Below, one piece after another: positions 1-7,999 of a stretch of DNA of 22,249 nt. This stretch comes from Desulfobulbaceae bacterium (GTDB taxonomy: Bacteria; Desulfobacterota; Desulfobulbia; Desulfobulbales; Desulfurivibrionaceae). The notes beneath the pieces were generated by a model. That model made no database searches, had not been told where the DNA came from, and worked only from the letters and a program-made list of their open reading frames with translations. The stretch's first letter is position 1. Each line of letters begins with the position of its first letter. A program made the translations under genes and the position numbers. The stretch lies in contig DOZO01000003.1 in the NCBI GenBank assembly GCA_003517965.1, positions 38,061 to 60,309 on the forward strand. Reading direction: 5' to 3'.

Positions 1-3000
1 CGGTAGCGGTTCTCGTTCAAGGCGTATTCGGCAAAGGGAATAGATGGCGCCTTGCTGTCGATGGTTAGAGGATTCTTGCCTTGTTCCTCCAGTTCCGGGT
101 TATAGCGGTAGAGGGGCCAGTGGCCGCAGGCAACCGCTTTCTTCTGCTGGTCAAAGCCCTTGGTCATGTCAATGCCGTGGTTGATGCAATGGGCGTAGGC
201 GATGATCAGGGAGGGACCCTCGTAGGCCTCTGCTTCGGCAAACGCCTTGACCACCTGAGTGGGGTTGGCGCCGAGAGCGATCTTGGCCACATAGGCATTG
301 CCATAAGTGGAAAAGATCATGCCGATATCTTTCTTGGGCATTTTCTTGCCGCCTGCGGCGAACTGGGCCGTGGCCGCGCGCGGGGTGGACTTGGACATCT
401 GGCCGCCGGTGTTGGAGTAAACCTCGGTGTCCATGATCAGGACGTTGACGTTCTCGCCTGAGGCCAGCACATGATCCAGACCGCCGTAGCCGATATCATA
501 GGCCCAGCCGTCACCGCCGAAGATCCAGACAGATTTTTTCACCAGGTAGTCCGCCACCGGCAGGAGCCGTTTGGCGATTACCGAGGTGCTGCCGGTGAGC
601 GCAACTTTCAGTTTGGCAACTCGACCGCGTTGGGCTTCGATCTCGTCCTGGGTTTTTTGGGCGGCGGAGGTGATCTCGTTAGCCATTTTTTGGGCGATGA
701 TTTTTTCCGTCACTGCTTTTGCCAGCAGTTCCGCTGCCTGTTCCGCGAATTTGTTAGCGGTGTTGCGCATACCAAGGCCGAACTCAGCGTTGTCTTCAAA
801 CAGGGAGTTGGCCCAAGCAGGGCCACGGCCATCGGCTCGCTTGCAGTACGGGGTGGTGGGCAGGTTGCCGCCGTAGATCGAGGAACAACCCGTGGCGTTG
901 GCAATCAGCATCCGGTCGCCGAACATCTGGGTGGCAAGCTTGATGTAGGGGGTTTCGCCGCAACCGGCGCAGGCCCCGGAGAACTCGAACAGGGGCCGGA
1001 TCAGCTGGCTGCCCTTGACCGTGGCAGGATCGATTTCCTTATTTGCGACCTCGGGCAGGTTCAGGAAATATTTGATGTTGGGGATTTCCTGGGTGCGGAT
1101 CTTTTCGCTGTTTTCGATCATCTTCAGGGCTTTTTCCTTGGCCGGGCAGACATCGACACAGAGGGTACAGCCGCAGCAGTCTTCGGTGAAGACCTGGATG
1201 ATGGTTTTGCTTCCCTTGAACTGGGCGCCGACCGCATCGACACTTTTCAGGGTCTTGGGCTGTTTCTTGAGATCAGCAGCTTTAACGATCTTCATCCGGA
1301 TGGCGGCATGAGGGCAAGCCAGGGAACACCGACCGCATTGGATGCAGTTGGTCGGCAGCCACTCGGGTACATGCACTGCGATATTGCGTTTTTCATACTG
1401 GGTGGTGCCGGTGGGCCAGGTCCCGTCGCAGGGCATCTGAGAGACCTTGATCTGGTCGCCCTTGCCCTCGATCATCTTAGCGGTTACTTCTTTGACGAAG
1501 GTCGGGGCATCAACGGAAACGACCGGGGGCTTCTCATGGCCATCGGCGCTCTTGGGCATTTTGACCTCAACGATGTTGTTCACCGCCACATCTACCGCGC
1601 CGTAGTTCATGTTGACGACCTTGTCGCCTTTCTTGCCGTAGGTTTTCTTGATCGCATCCTTGATGGCCTTGATGGCTTCATCCTTGGTGAGAATGCCGGA
1701 GATCAGGAAGAAGGCGGTCTGCATGATCATGTTTATTCTGGCACCCAAGCCGATGGCCTCAGCCAGGGTGATGGCATCGATGATGTAGAATTTGGCCTTT
1801 TTCTCGATCAGATCTTTCTGTACCACGGAGGGCAGTTGCTTCCAGACCTGATCTTTGTTGAAGGTGGTGGTCAGGAGCAGGGTGCCGCCGGTCTCCAAAT
1901 TGCCCAACAGGTCGTACTTGTCGAGGAAAGAGAAGTTGTGGCAGGCTACGAAATTCGCCTTGTTGATCAGGTATGGGGCAACAATCTTGTTCTTGCCAAA
2001 ACGCAGGTGACTGGTGGTGATGGACCCAGATTTTTTGGAGTCGTAGACAAAGTAGCCTTGGGCGTTGTTGGCGGTTTCGGTGCCGATGATCTTGATTGTA
2101 TTCTTATTGGCACCTACGGTGCCGTCTGCGCCCAGACCGTAAAACATGGCCCGGTAGACGTCCTTGCCCTCGATATCGAAGGAGGGGTTGTACTTGAGGC
2201 TGGTGTTGGCTACATCGTCATCTGGCCCTACGCAGAAGTTGTTCTTTGCTTTTTTTGCGGCCATGTTGTCGAACACCGCTTTGACCATGGCCGGGGTGAA
2301 CTCGGCGGAGCCGAGGCCGTAACGGCCACCTATGATGCTGGGGCTGGCTGTGAGGGTTCCTGCCTCAACTGCCTCGCCGATTGCGGCGCGGATGTCAAGA
2401 TAAAGGGGCTCACCTGCGGCACCTGGCTCCTTGGTGCGGTCAAGCACGGTGATGCGTTTGACTTTTTTAGGCAACGCCTTGATCAGAGCGGCGGAGTCAA
2501 AAGGACGGAAGAGCCGAACAATGACCAGACCGAGCTTTTTGCCTTTCTTGGCCAGATGCTCAACTGTGGCGATAACGGTTTCGGCGCCGGAACCCATCAT
2601 GATGATGATATCCTCGGCATCCGGGGAGCCGTAGTAATCGAAGAGATGGTACTTGCGGCCGGTGAGCTTGGCGAACTTGTCCATGGTCTTTTGGACGATG
2701 GTCGGAGTGGCCTTGTAAAATTTGTTTACCGTTTCACGGCCGGTAAAATAGACGTCTGGGTTCTGGGCGGTGCCGCGCATCATGGGCCGATCCGGGGAGA
2801 GCCCCCGTTCGCGGTGGGCGAGAATCAAATTCTCGTCGACCATCTTGCGCATATCGTCGAAGGTGAGTTGCTCGATCTTCTGGATCTCGTGAGAGGTGCG
2901 GAAACCATCGAAAAAGTGCATGAAGGGGATGCGGGTCTGCAAGGCGGCTTGGGTGGCAATCAGGGCCATATCCTGACATTCCTGGACGTTTTGAGAGCAG

Positions 3001-3422
3001 AGCATGGCCCAGCCGGTCTGACGGGCGGCCATGACATCGCCGTGGTCGCCGAAGATGGAAAGACCCTGACAGGCGATGGAGCGGGCTGTGATATGGAAAA
3101 CGGTGGGGGTTAATTCGCCGGCCAGTTTATACATGTTGGGGATCATCAGCAAGAGACCCTGCGAGGCGGTGAAGGTGGTACAGAGTGCGCCGGTAGTCAG
3201 ACTGCCGTGCAGGGCCCCGGCTACGCCGCCTTCGGATTGCATCTGGGTGACAACCGGAATGGATCCCCAGATGTTTTCCTGCTTGGCAGTTGCCTTGGTG
3301 TCGGACTCCGCCGCCATGGGAGTAGAGGGGGTGATGGGATAGATCGTGATGATCTCGCTGGTGGCGTAAGCCACATGGGTACATGCCTGATTACCATCAA
3401 TGGTGACCATTTTCCGGGACAT
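1..3422 (-). CDS. nifJ: Pyruvate:ferredoxin (flavodoxin) oxidoreductase, homodimeric type, 3'-truncated by window edge
   Basis: Catalyses CoA-dependent oxidative decarboxylation of pyruvate to acetyl-CoA and CO2, passing electrons to ferredoxin or flavodoxin; a central cytoplasmic enzyme in anaerobes. I read 1140 codons in one open frame from ATG 3422 to the window edge; Desulfovibrio homologues are about 1200 aa, so only the C-terminal tail is missing. Visible motifs in order: N-terminal YPITPSTPM; two 4Fe-4S ferredoxin motifs at C693/C696/C699/C703 and C749/C752/C755/C759; proximal-cluster cysteines C818, C821, C846 and C1079, matching the four ligands of the D. africanus enzyme; and the thiamine diphosphate motif from GDG (D971) to NTGGQ (N1004). 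The start is chosen because AAGGAG lies 8 nt upstream; an ATG 8 nt earlier abuts the Shine-Dalgarno and is out of frame. Monocistronic as far as visible. The symbol por is also used. Confidence 0.97.
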   Translation of the reverse strand, partial: MSRKMVTIDGNQACTHVAYATSEIITIYPITPSTPMAAESDTKATAKQENIWGSIPVVTQMQSEGGVAGALHGSLTTGALCTTFTASQGLLLMIPNMYKLAGELTPTVFHITARSIACQGLSIFGDHGDVMAARQTGWAMLCSQNVQECQDMALIATQAALQTRIPFMHFFDGFRTSHEIQKIEQLTFDDMRKMVDENLILAHRERGLSPDRPMMRGTAQNPDVYFTGRETVNKFYKATPTIVQKTMDKFAKLTGRKYHLFDYYGSPDAEDIIIMMGSGAETVIATVEHLAKKGKKLGLVIVRLFRPFDSAALIKALPKKVKRITVLDRTKEPGAAGEPLYLDIRAAIGEAVEAGTLTASPSIIGGRYGLGSAEFTPAMVKAVFDNMAAKKAKNNFCVGPDDDVANTSLKYNPSFDIEGKDVYRAMFYGLGADGTVGANKNTIKIIGTETANNAQGYFVYDSKKSGSITTSHLRFGKNKIVAPYLINKANFVACHNFSFLDKYDLLGNLETGGTLLLTTTFNKDQVWKQLPSVVQKDLIEKKAKFYIIDAITLAEAIGLGARINMIMQTAFFLISGILTKDEAIKAIKDAIKKTYGKKGDKVVNMNYGAVDVAVNNIVEVKMPKSADGHEKPPVVSVDAPTFVKEVTAKMIEGKGDQIKVSQMPCDGTWPTGTTQYEKRNIAVHVPEWLPTNCIQCGRCSLACPHAAIRMKIVKAADLKKQPKTLKSVDAVGAQFKGSKTIIQVFTEDCCGCTLCVDVCPAKEKALKMIENSEKIRTQEIPNIKYFLNLPEVANKEIDPATVKGSQLIRPLFEFSGACAGCGETPYIKLATQMFGDRMLIANATGCSSIYGGNLPTTPYCKRADGRGPAWANSLFEDNAEFGLGMRNTANKFAEQAAELLAKAVTEKIIAQKMANEITSAAQKTQDEIEAQRGRVAKLKVALTGSTSVIAKRLLPVADYLVKKSVWIFGGDGWAYDIGYGGLDHVLASGENVNVLIMDTEVYSNTGGQMSKSTPRAATAQFAAGGKKMPKKDIGMIFSTYGNAYVAKIALGANPTQVVKAFAEAEAYEGPSLIIAYAHCINHGIDMTKGFDQQKKAVACGHWPLYRYNPELEEQGKNPLTIDSKAPSIPFAEYALNENRY

Positions 3423-3665
3423 AGACTCATCTCCTTCAATTCTGATTGGGTTGATAATAGTATAAAGCTTTTAAGGGCTGCACCCCGTTGCGCGCGGGGC
3501 AGGAATGAGGTGCGGCCAAAATAACGTTGTTATTGATCGGCAGAAATCAAATTTACAGATGGTTCTTCAGGCCTGGCTCTGAGAGGTTATGATCTTCTCT
3601 TTATGTGCCATTCTGACTGAACAAGGCAATCTAAACGAAGTTTTCCGGAATATCCAGTTTTTATT
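3423..3665. promoter_or_regulatory. Intergenic region upstream of the pyruvate:ferredoxin oxidoreductase gene
   Basis: This 243-bp gap separates cysE from the oxidoreductase gene, both on the minus strand, so it should hold the latter's promoter. On the minus strand a TATACT hexamer at 3464-3459 is a possible -10 box, but no good -35 lies 16-18 nt upstream of it. A GC-rich inverted repeat (CCCCG, 7 nt, CGGGG) spans 3483-3499. A 15-bp inverted repeat spans 3520-3534 and is listed separately. No convincing intrinsic terminator for cysE was found. Confidence 0.35.
3520..3534. promoter_or_regulatory. Perfect inverted repeat, candidate operator
   Basis: AATAAC-GTT-GTTATT is a perfect 6-bp dyad with a 3-bp centre, about 100 bp upstream of the oxidoreductase start codon. 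It does not match the Rex consensus or another operator I recognise. A binding site is possible, but an AT-rich dyad of this size can occur by chance. Confidence 0.25.
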
Positions 3666-4652
3666 TTACCTTACCGACTGGTTTGGCGTGGTTTTCATGA
3701 TCAATTCCTGGGATTTGAGCAAGACTTTGGTGTCGGGCGGCACAGACTGGGTCAGCCAAGTATTGCCGCCGATGACTGAACGGGCGCCGATGATGGTGTC
3801 GCCGCCTAAAATAGTGCTGCCTGCATAGACCGTGACCTCGTCTTCAATGGTGGGATGGCGTTTACTCTGCCGGTCAAGATCTCCGGAATCGTCCCGTTTG
3901 AAGGACATGGCACCCAAGGTCACGCCTTGATAGAGCTTGACCTGTTGGCCGATGACACTGGTCTGCCCTATAACTACGCCGGTGCCATGGTCGATAAAAA
4001 ACGAGGCGCCGATGGTGGCACCGGGGTGAATGTCGATGCCGGTAATGCCATGGGCGTATTCGCTCATGATGCGCGGCAGGATGGGAACCCCCAGGATGTA
4101 GAGTTCGTGGGCTACTCGGTAGACCATTATGGCGTGAATGCCAGGATAGCTGAAGATGATTTCATCAAAACTGCCGGCAGCTGGGTCGCCTTCGTAGGCC
4201 GCTCGCACGTCCGTGGCCAGAATCTCCCGCAGGGCCGGTAGCGAGGTGATGAATTTGAAGGCGTTTTCCTTTCCCGTGTCTTCGCAGTGTTGGCAACTGG
4301 TACCATGGCGGAGGCACTCGTGGCGTATGGCGTTGGTTATTTCTCTGGTCAGTTTTTCATAGAGACCGGAGATCTCCAGGCCCAACTGGTATTTGAGGCT
4401 GATCTTGTCAATACCCTGGTTGCGAAAATAACCGGGGAAGAGAATGTCACGGCATGATTCCAGAATATCGATGATGTGCTGGCGGCTGGGCAGGGGATTT
4501 GCTTCGATGTGCTCAAAACAGATGTTGTTGTAGCAGGTGTCCACCACCTGATCAACCAGTTGCGGCAGCCGGCTGCGAAAGTCGGCGGTAGCTGGGTGCT
4601 CCTTGGAGCAGGCATCATTTTGGGCAAGAGGAATTTTGGGTGGCTGAGTCAC
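3666..4652 (-). CDS. cysE: Serine O-acetyltransferase
   Basis: Transfers acetyl from acetyl-CoA to L-serine, making O-acetylserine for cysteine synthesis in the cytoplasm. The 328-aa product has an N-terminal alpha-helical domain of about 200 residues and then a left-handed beta-helix of hexapeptide repeats from about residue 205. In that part are GIDIHP (D207) and the FIDHGTG motif with the Asp221-His222 pair, equivalent to E. coli Asp143 and His158 with their neighbours. The N-terminal domain is longer than in E. coli CysE (273 aa), as in the extended form common in anaerobes (EpsC-like annotation). GTG at 4652 is chosen because GGAGG lies 7 nt upstream; the TTG at 4688 has no Shine-Dalgarno and would place that GGAGG inside the gene. 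No cysK is adjacent. Confidence 0.93.
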   Translation of the reverse strand: MTQPPKIPLAQNDACSKEHPATADFRSRLPQLVDQVVDTCYNNICFEHIEANPLPSRQHIIDILESCRDILFPGYFRNQGIDKISLKYQLGLEISGLYEKLTREITNAIRHECLRHGTSCQHCEDTGKENAFKFITSLPALREILATDVRAAYEGDPAAGSFDEIIFSYPGIHAIMVYRVAHELYILGVPILPRIMSEYAHGITGIDIHPGATIGASFFIDHGTGVVIGQTSVIGQQVKLYQGVTLGAMSFKRDDSGDLDRQSKRHPTIEDEVTVYAGSTILGGDTIIGARSVIGGNTWLTQSVPPDTKVLLKSQELIMKTTPNQSVR

Positions 4653-4716
4653 GGCGGGGCCTCCGATTTTTATATAAAAACAGGACAAGAATTAAGTAAC
4701 GGCATATAGTTTTGAG

Positions 4717-4745
4717 ATAGTAACAATGATTTGTTGTTCGCTCAA
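4717..4745 (-). promoter_or_regulatory. Candidate sigma70-type promoter for cysE
   Basis: On the minus strand TTGAGC (4745-4740), a 17-nt spacer and TACTAT (4722-4717) fit a sigma70 layout, 65 nt before the chosen GTG start. Each hexamer matches the consensus at four of six positions or slightly better. The rest of the 4653-4806 spacer holds a short dyad, AAAGAT-TTG-ATCTTT, which is too weak to call a terminator. Confidence 0.4.
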
Positions 4746-4806
4746 GAAATCCCTGCAAAGATTTGATCTTTTTGAGGAGACGGATAGAGATTCCAGACAG
4801 CAGGCC

Positions 4807-6015
4807 TCATGACGCATCTTTATTGCTTTTCGCCGTCGCCATAAACACCGGGATCGCGGCGAGAAGCATGGCGGCCATCAGCCAGAATGTTGGCAGATAG
4901 TCGAAACGCGCGATCAGAACGCCGGCCAGGATGGGGCCTGCGGCGTGGCCGATATCGAAGATGGTGCCGAAGGTGCCCATGGCTGCGCCAAAGTGCTTTT
5001 CCTTGCAGATATCGATGATCAGGGCCGCAGAGGAGGAGGTCACCAGGGCCTCGCCAAGGCCGAAGATCAGGGCGGCAAGGCCGAGAAGATAAAAATTCGA
5101 TAGCAGGGGGATGGCGCCAAAGGAGACGGCGCACAGGAACAGACCGGCGGTGATCAGCGGTTTTCTGCCGTATTCGTCCGAGGTTTTGCCCATGATTGGC
5201 TTTGAGACAATCGTGGCCACCACCTGCACCCCCCAGAGCAGGCCCGCCTGAAAGGCAGTGAGGCCGACCACGGTCACCGCATAGATGGGCAGGAATGCCT
5301 CCAGCGCGCCGACGGTCATATTCTGCAACCCTTCCATATTCGAGGTGATAATGACCCGCCGGTCGCTGGCAACCTCCTTGATCCCGGAGACAAAACGCAT
5401 GGATGCCTCCCGGAGGCTGTGGTGGTTTTCCGTTTTCTGGTCATTTTTCAGCACGCCCAAGGCCAGGACCAGGGCCATGACCCCGGCGAAACCGCTGGCC
5501 AGGTAAGCAAGATGGAAATCGCCTATTGCCGGGCCTGCGGAGCCGGGAGAGGTGTTCAAGATAAAACCGCCCAGCGGGGCGCCGAGGAGGTTGCCGATGA
5601 TCGTTACCGAGGAAAACCAGGAAAGTAGTTCGCCCTTGCGCTCTCCGGCCACATCGGCGACCACGGCCATCGACACCGGCCCGTAAATGGCGGTGGCCAG
5701 GCCATGGATGAAGCGAACTATGATGAGGGTCTGATAGTTGTCGATGAGCAGATAGGCAAACGGCAGAACCGCAAAGACGACCAAGCCGATCAGCATCGTC
5801 TTTTTCCTGCCGATCACGTCGGACAGCGCCCCGGAGGGCAGTTTGAAAAATATTCCGGTTACGGTGGAAATCCCTACGGCAAAGCCGATCGCCTCTGGGC
5901 CTGCTCCGAGATAGAGAGCGAACAGCGGCAGCACCGGACTCCTTGCCAGGGCATAGGAAAGCCTGGCAAAGAAACCCACAGTGCAGAGCGCGGTAAACGG
6001 TGATAAAAAAGTCAT
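4807..6015 (-). CDS. Major facilitator superfamily transporter
   Basis: A 402-aa polytopic inner-membrane protein with about 12 hydrophobic segments, a typical MFS size. The loop after TM2 reads SGALSDVIGRKK, an MFS motif-A variant (consensus G-x-L-a-D-r-x-G-r-k-x), and the mirrored loop in the second half reads GKTSDEYGRKP. This supports a 6+6 architecture with a central cytoplasmic linker (KNDQKTENHH region). The substrate cannot be read from sequence; drug or metabolite export is typical of this subgroup. ATG 6015 follows the TGA of the DUF2148 gene by 6 nt, and its GAGG Shine-Dalgarno overlaps that stop codon, so translation is probably coupled. It is the last gene of a three-gene operon. 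Confidence 0.9.
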   Translation of the reverse strand: MTFLSPFTALCTVGFFARLSYALARSPVLPLFALYLGAGPEAIGFAVGISTVTGIFFKLPSGALSDVIGRKKTMLIGLVVFAVLPFAYLLIDNYQTLIIVRFIHGLATAIYGPVSMAVVADVAGERKGELLSWFSSVTIIGNLLGAPLGGFILNTSPGSAGPAIGDFHLAYLASGFAGVMALVLALGVLKNDQKTENHHSLREASMRFVSGIKEVASDRRVIITSNMEGLQNMTVGALEAFLPIYAVTVVGLTAFQAGLLWGVQVVATIVSKPIMGKTSDEYGRKPLITAGLFLCAVSFGAIPLLSNFYLLGLAALIFGLGEALVTSSSAALIIDICKEKHFGAAMGTFGTIFDIGHAAGPILAGVLIARFDYLPTFWLMAAMLLAAIPVFMATAKSNKDAS

Positions 6016-6021
6016 TTTTCC

Positions 6022-6576
6022 TCACTTTTGAGCAGGTGCTTTCCTGTCAAAGTAAATGCTTTTTCCCGTAACGCTCAGGGGGATGCCCATGACCACCTCA
6101 CTCTTGATGAGACCAATGGCCCGCGCCGCCGCACCGACCCGCTGCTGCACCCGGCAGTCTACGTTGAGAAGACTGGCGGTCTTTGCCGCCGAGGAGAGGG
6201 CCACGCCGATGTCGATCATCCGCATGACGCAATGGGGGCCGGTATATCCCATTTCCTTGTCCGTGAGCTTCCTGTTTTTGGCGAATTCCGCGCAGGTGGG
6301 ATAACCGCAGGCCCCGCAGTCATAACCGGCGGTCACCGGTTTGCTCAGGCCAACGAGCAGCAGGGCTTGTGAGTTTTCGATGTTGGCTGCATCCCTGAGC
6401 CAGAAGGCTTCGTTGGTGCTCCTGGGGGCATATTCTTCCATGGCCTTGGCGATCTTCTGCAAATCATTGTCCTGGGTGATCACGACGATTTCAAGAAAGT
6501 CCTTGCCGCCAGCCTTGGGGGCTGTGCGCGCCGATACCGCCATGAGTTGTGCCGCCATGTCAATCGCTTCCTGCAT
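6022..6576 (-). CDS. DUF2148 ferredoxin-domain protein
   Basis: A 184-aa soluble protein of the DUF2148 family, annotated elsewhere as ferredoxin domain-containing; its biochemical role is not established. Near the N-terminus it has the family's SARTAPKAGG stretch. The cysteine motif DCGACGYPTC (C87, C90, C95), followed by C116 and C141, could bind an iron-sulfur cluster. The start at 6576 is preferred because AAGGAG stands 7 nt upstream and the protein then begins as in other family members; ATG 6594 (overlapping the previous stop as TAATG) and ATG 6627 lack a good Shine-Dalgarno. The gene lies between the small Cys-repeat protein and the MFS gene, and tight spacing indicates co-transcription. 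A redox role linked to transport is inference. Confidence 0.88.
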   Translation of the reverse strand: MQEAIDMAAQLMAVSARTAPKAGGKDFLEIVVITQDNDLQKIAKAMEEYAPRSTNEAFWLRDAANIENSQALLLVGLSKPVTAGYDCGACGYPTCAEFAKNRKLTDKEMGYTGPHCVMRMIDIGVALSSAAKTASLLNVDCRVQQRVGAAARAIGLIKSEVVMGIPLSVTGKSIYFDRKAPAQK

Positions 6577-6593
6577 AATGCCGCTCCTTGTCA

Positions 6594-6818
6594 TTATTCT
6601 TTCTTTTTGTCGCTGCTGATAGGGCATTCCTCGTTCTGATCACTAAAAGCGGTGCAGGCAAAGGCATCCTCAACCGAGTCCAGCGAGGAACCATTTTTGC
6701 CTGCATCGCCTACTTTCTCCCCACTGCCGATTGGGCAGGGTACACCCTCTTCCGCGAAAGCGGAGCAGGCCATGGTGTTTTCGATTTCTTCCGTCGTGGG
6801 GTGTTTTTTCTCGCTCAT
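6594..6818 (-). CDS. Small protein with two C-x9-C repeats, unknown function
   Basis: Seventy-four residues, first gene of the operon, with a strong AAAGGAG 7 nt before ATG 6818; the ATG at 6824 is only 1 nt from that site. I do not recognise the family. The sequence is a tandem duplication: MACSAFAEEGVPCPIGS (C18, C28) and FACTAFSDQNEECPISS (C55, C65). The shared pattern is A-C-[ST]-A-F-x6-C-P-I, joined by a Gly/Ser/Asp-rich linker. There is no signal peptide or membrane segment, and the tail is acidic then Lys-rich. Four cysteines in two equal units suggest metal or cluster binding, or reversible disulfides. The stop is within 20 nt of the next start, so it is probably co-expressed with the DUF2148 protein. 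Confidence 0.75.
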   Translation of the reverse strand: MSEKKHPTTEEIENTMACSAFAEEGVPCPIGSGEKVGDAGKNGSSLDSVEDAFACTAFSDQNEECPISSDKKKE

Positions 6819-7033
6819 TTGCATTCTCCTTTGGCCCTTGATTATCTGGCATTATTTGCATGACGGCGGTTCTGGTTCGCGCTCTTCTCTGACCAGAATC
6901 GCCACACTGGAAAACCCTATTTCCTGGAGATTATTCTACCCGCTTCGTTGAGCAACATAAAGGATTTTTGCGGATTGTGTAGAGGAAGATTTTTTTGGGG
7001 GAGGGAAAAGCGGGCATAGGGTATAATGGCATT
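6819..7033. promoter_or_regulatory. Divergent intergenic region between the small-protein operon and the ABC exporter
   Basis: This spacer must carry promoters for both directions. On the plus strand a perfect TATAAT lies at 7022-7027, but nothing like TTGACA is found 16-18 nt upstream. A transcript from it would begin at about 7034, on the A of the ATG taken as the ATPase start. Upstream of that, AGAGGA (6981-6986) precedes a TTG at 6995 that could start the same reading frame. On the minus strand only weak candidates exist (TTGCTC with TAATCT), so I call no promoter there. Confidence 0.35.
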
Positions 7034-7999
7034 ATGCGCCAGACAATCCCACAACCAGAATCTATGCCGGATGTCCCCGGCAGTCAGACAATCGTTTCTG
7101 TAACCGGCCTTAGCAAGCGGTTCGGCGAACGGCTCGTAGTGGATAACATCTCTTTTGTTATCCAGCGGGGCCAATGTGTTGGCTTTCTTGGTCCCAACGG
7201 GGCAGGGAAAACCACCTGCATCAACATGCTCCTCGGTCTGGTGGAAAAAAGCGCGGGTAAGATCCGGGTTTTTGACTTGGAGGCGCCGCGCTTTCATCGG
7301 GAGATCAAGGCTCGCATCGGGGTAGTGCCCCAGGCAGACAGTCTTGATCCGGATCTGAGTGTGGAAGAAAACCTGCGCACCTATGCCGGATATTTCCGAA
7401 TGCCGCGCCGCCTTGCCCGGAAACGGGTTGACGAACTCCTGCATTTTTTTGCCCTGCATAACCGGCGGGAGGAGATCATTGAACATCTCTCCGGGGGGCA
7501 GCGGCGGCGATTGTTGCTGGCTCGCGCCCTGCTCAATGAGCCGGAGCTGTTGATTCTCGACGAACCCACTATCGGCCTTGATCCCCAGGCCAGACACCTT
7601 ATCTGGGAACGTCTGGCGATTCTGCAGGCTCAGGGAACCACTATGCTCCTGACCAGTCATTATCTCGATGAAGTTGCCCGTTTGAGTCAGCAGGTGTTGA
7701 TCCTTGATCATGGCCATGTTGTGGTACAGGGTGAACCGCGACAACTTATCACGGACCTCGTTGGGTTGGAGGTTTTCGAGGTCGAGGGAACACCGGCTGA
7801 GCTTGAAGCTATGGGGGCTTCGTTTGCGCAGTGCAATGCCCGGCTGGAAAGGGTGGGAGACAAGCTGTATGTCTATGCCAGGGAGGACTGCTCCCGCCTG
7901 ACAAAGGTGATGGACACCTCGGGTAGCTGGGTCAGGCGCCCGGCCAATCTGGAGGATCTTTTTATTCAGCTCACCGGCAGATCGTTGAGGGAATCTTGA
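7034..7999 (+). CDS. ABC transporter ATP-binding protein, NodI/CcmA-like
   Basis: Cytoplasmic ATPase of an ABC-2 type exporter; 321 aa from ATG 7034. Numbered from that start: Walker A GPNGAGKT (53-60), Q-loop within VVPQ (about 100), signature LSGGQ (152-156), Walker B LLILDEP (172-178), D-loop GLD and H-loop His209. A C-terminal extension of about 90 residues is typical of this subfamily. The start is uncertain: ATG 7034 follows a TATAAT but has no Shine-Dalgarno; an in-frame TTG at 6995 has AGAGGA 8 nt upstream and would add 13 residues; ATG 7064 is also possible. The TGA stop overlaps the permease ATG as TGATG. Substrate unknown; NodIJ exports lipo-oligosaccharide in rhizobia, but nothing here indicates that. 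Confidence 0.9.
   Translation: MRQTIPQPESMPDVPGSQTIVSVTGLSKRFGERLVVDNISFVIQRGQCVGFLGPNGAGKTTCINMLLGLVEKSAGKIRVFDLEAPRFHREIKARIGVVPQADSLDPDLSVEENLRTYAGYFRMPRRLARKRVDELLHFFALHNRREEIIEHLSGGQRRRLLLARALLNEPELLILDEPTIGLDPQARHLIWERLAILQAQGTTMLLTSHYLDEVARLSQQVLILDHGHVVVQGEPRQLITDLVGLEVFEVEGTPAELEAMGASFAQCNARLERVGDKLYVYAREDCSRLTKVMDTSGSWVRRPANLEDLFIQLTGRSLRES

Noticed and set aside
471..3113. Plus-strand open frame of 880 codons
   Set aside because: It is antisense to the pyruvate:ferredoxin oxidoreductase gene, whose motifs and Shine-Dalgarno are unambiguous. Long antisense frames are expected where codon bias suppresses stops. The translation shows no recognisable domain.
3483..3499. GC-rich inverted repeat as the cysE terminator
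   Set aside because: It is about 170 nt past the cysE stop, has only a 5-bp stem and no T-run after it on the minus strand.
4653..4688. TTG start extending CysE by 12 residues
   Set aside because: A GGAGG 7 nt before GTG 4652 would then lie inside the gene, and the TTG has no Shine-Dalgarno of its own.
6577..6627. Longer DUF2148 start overlapping the small-protein gene
   Set aside because: No Shine-Dalgarno at 6627 or 6594, whereas AAGGAG stands 7 nt before ATG 6576 and fits the family N-terminus.
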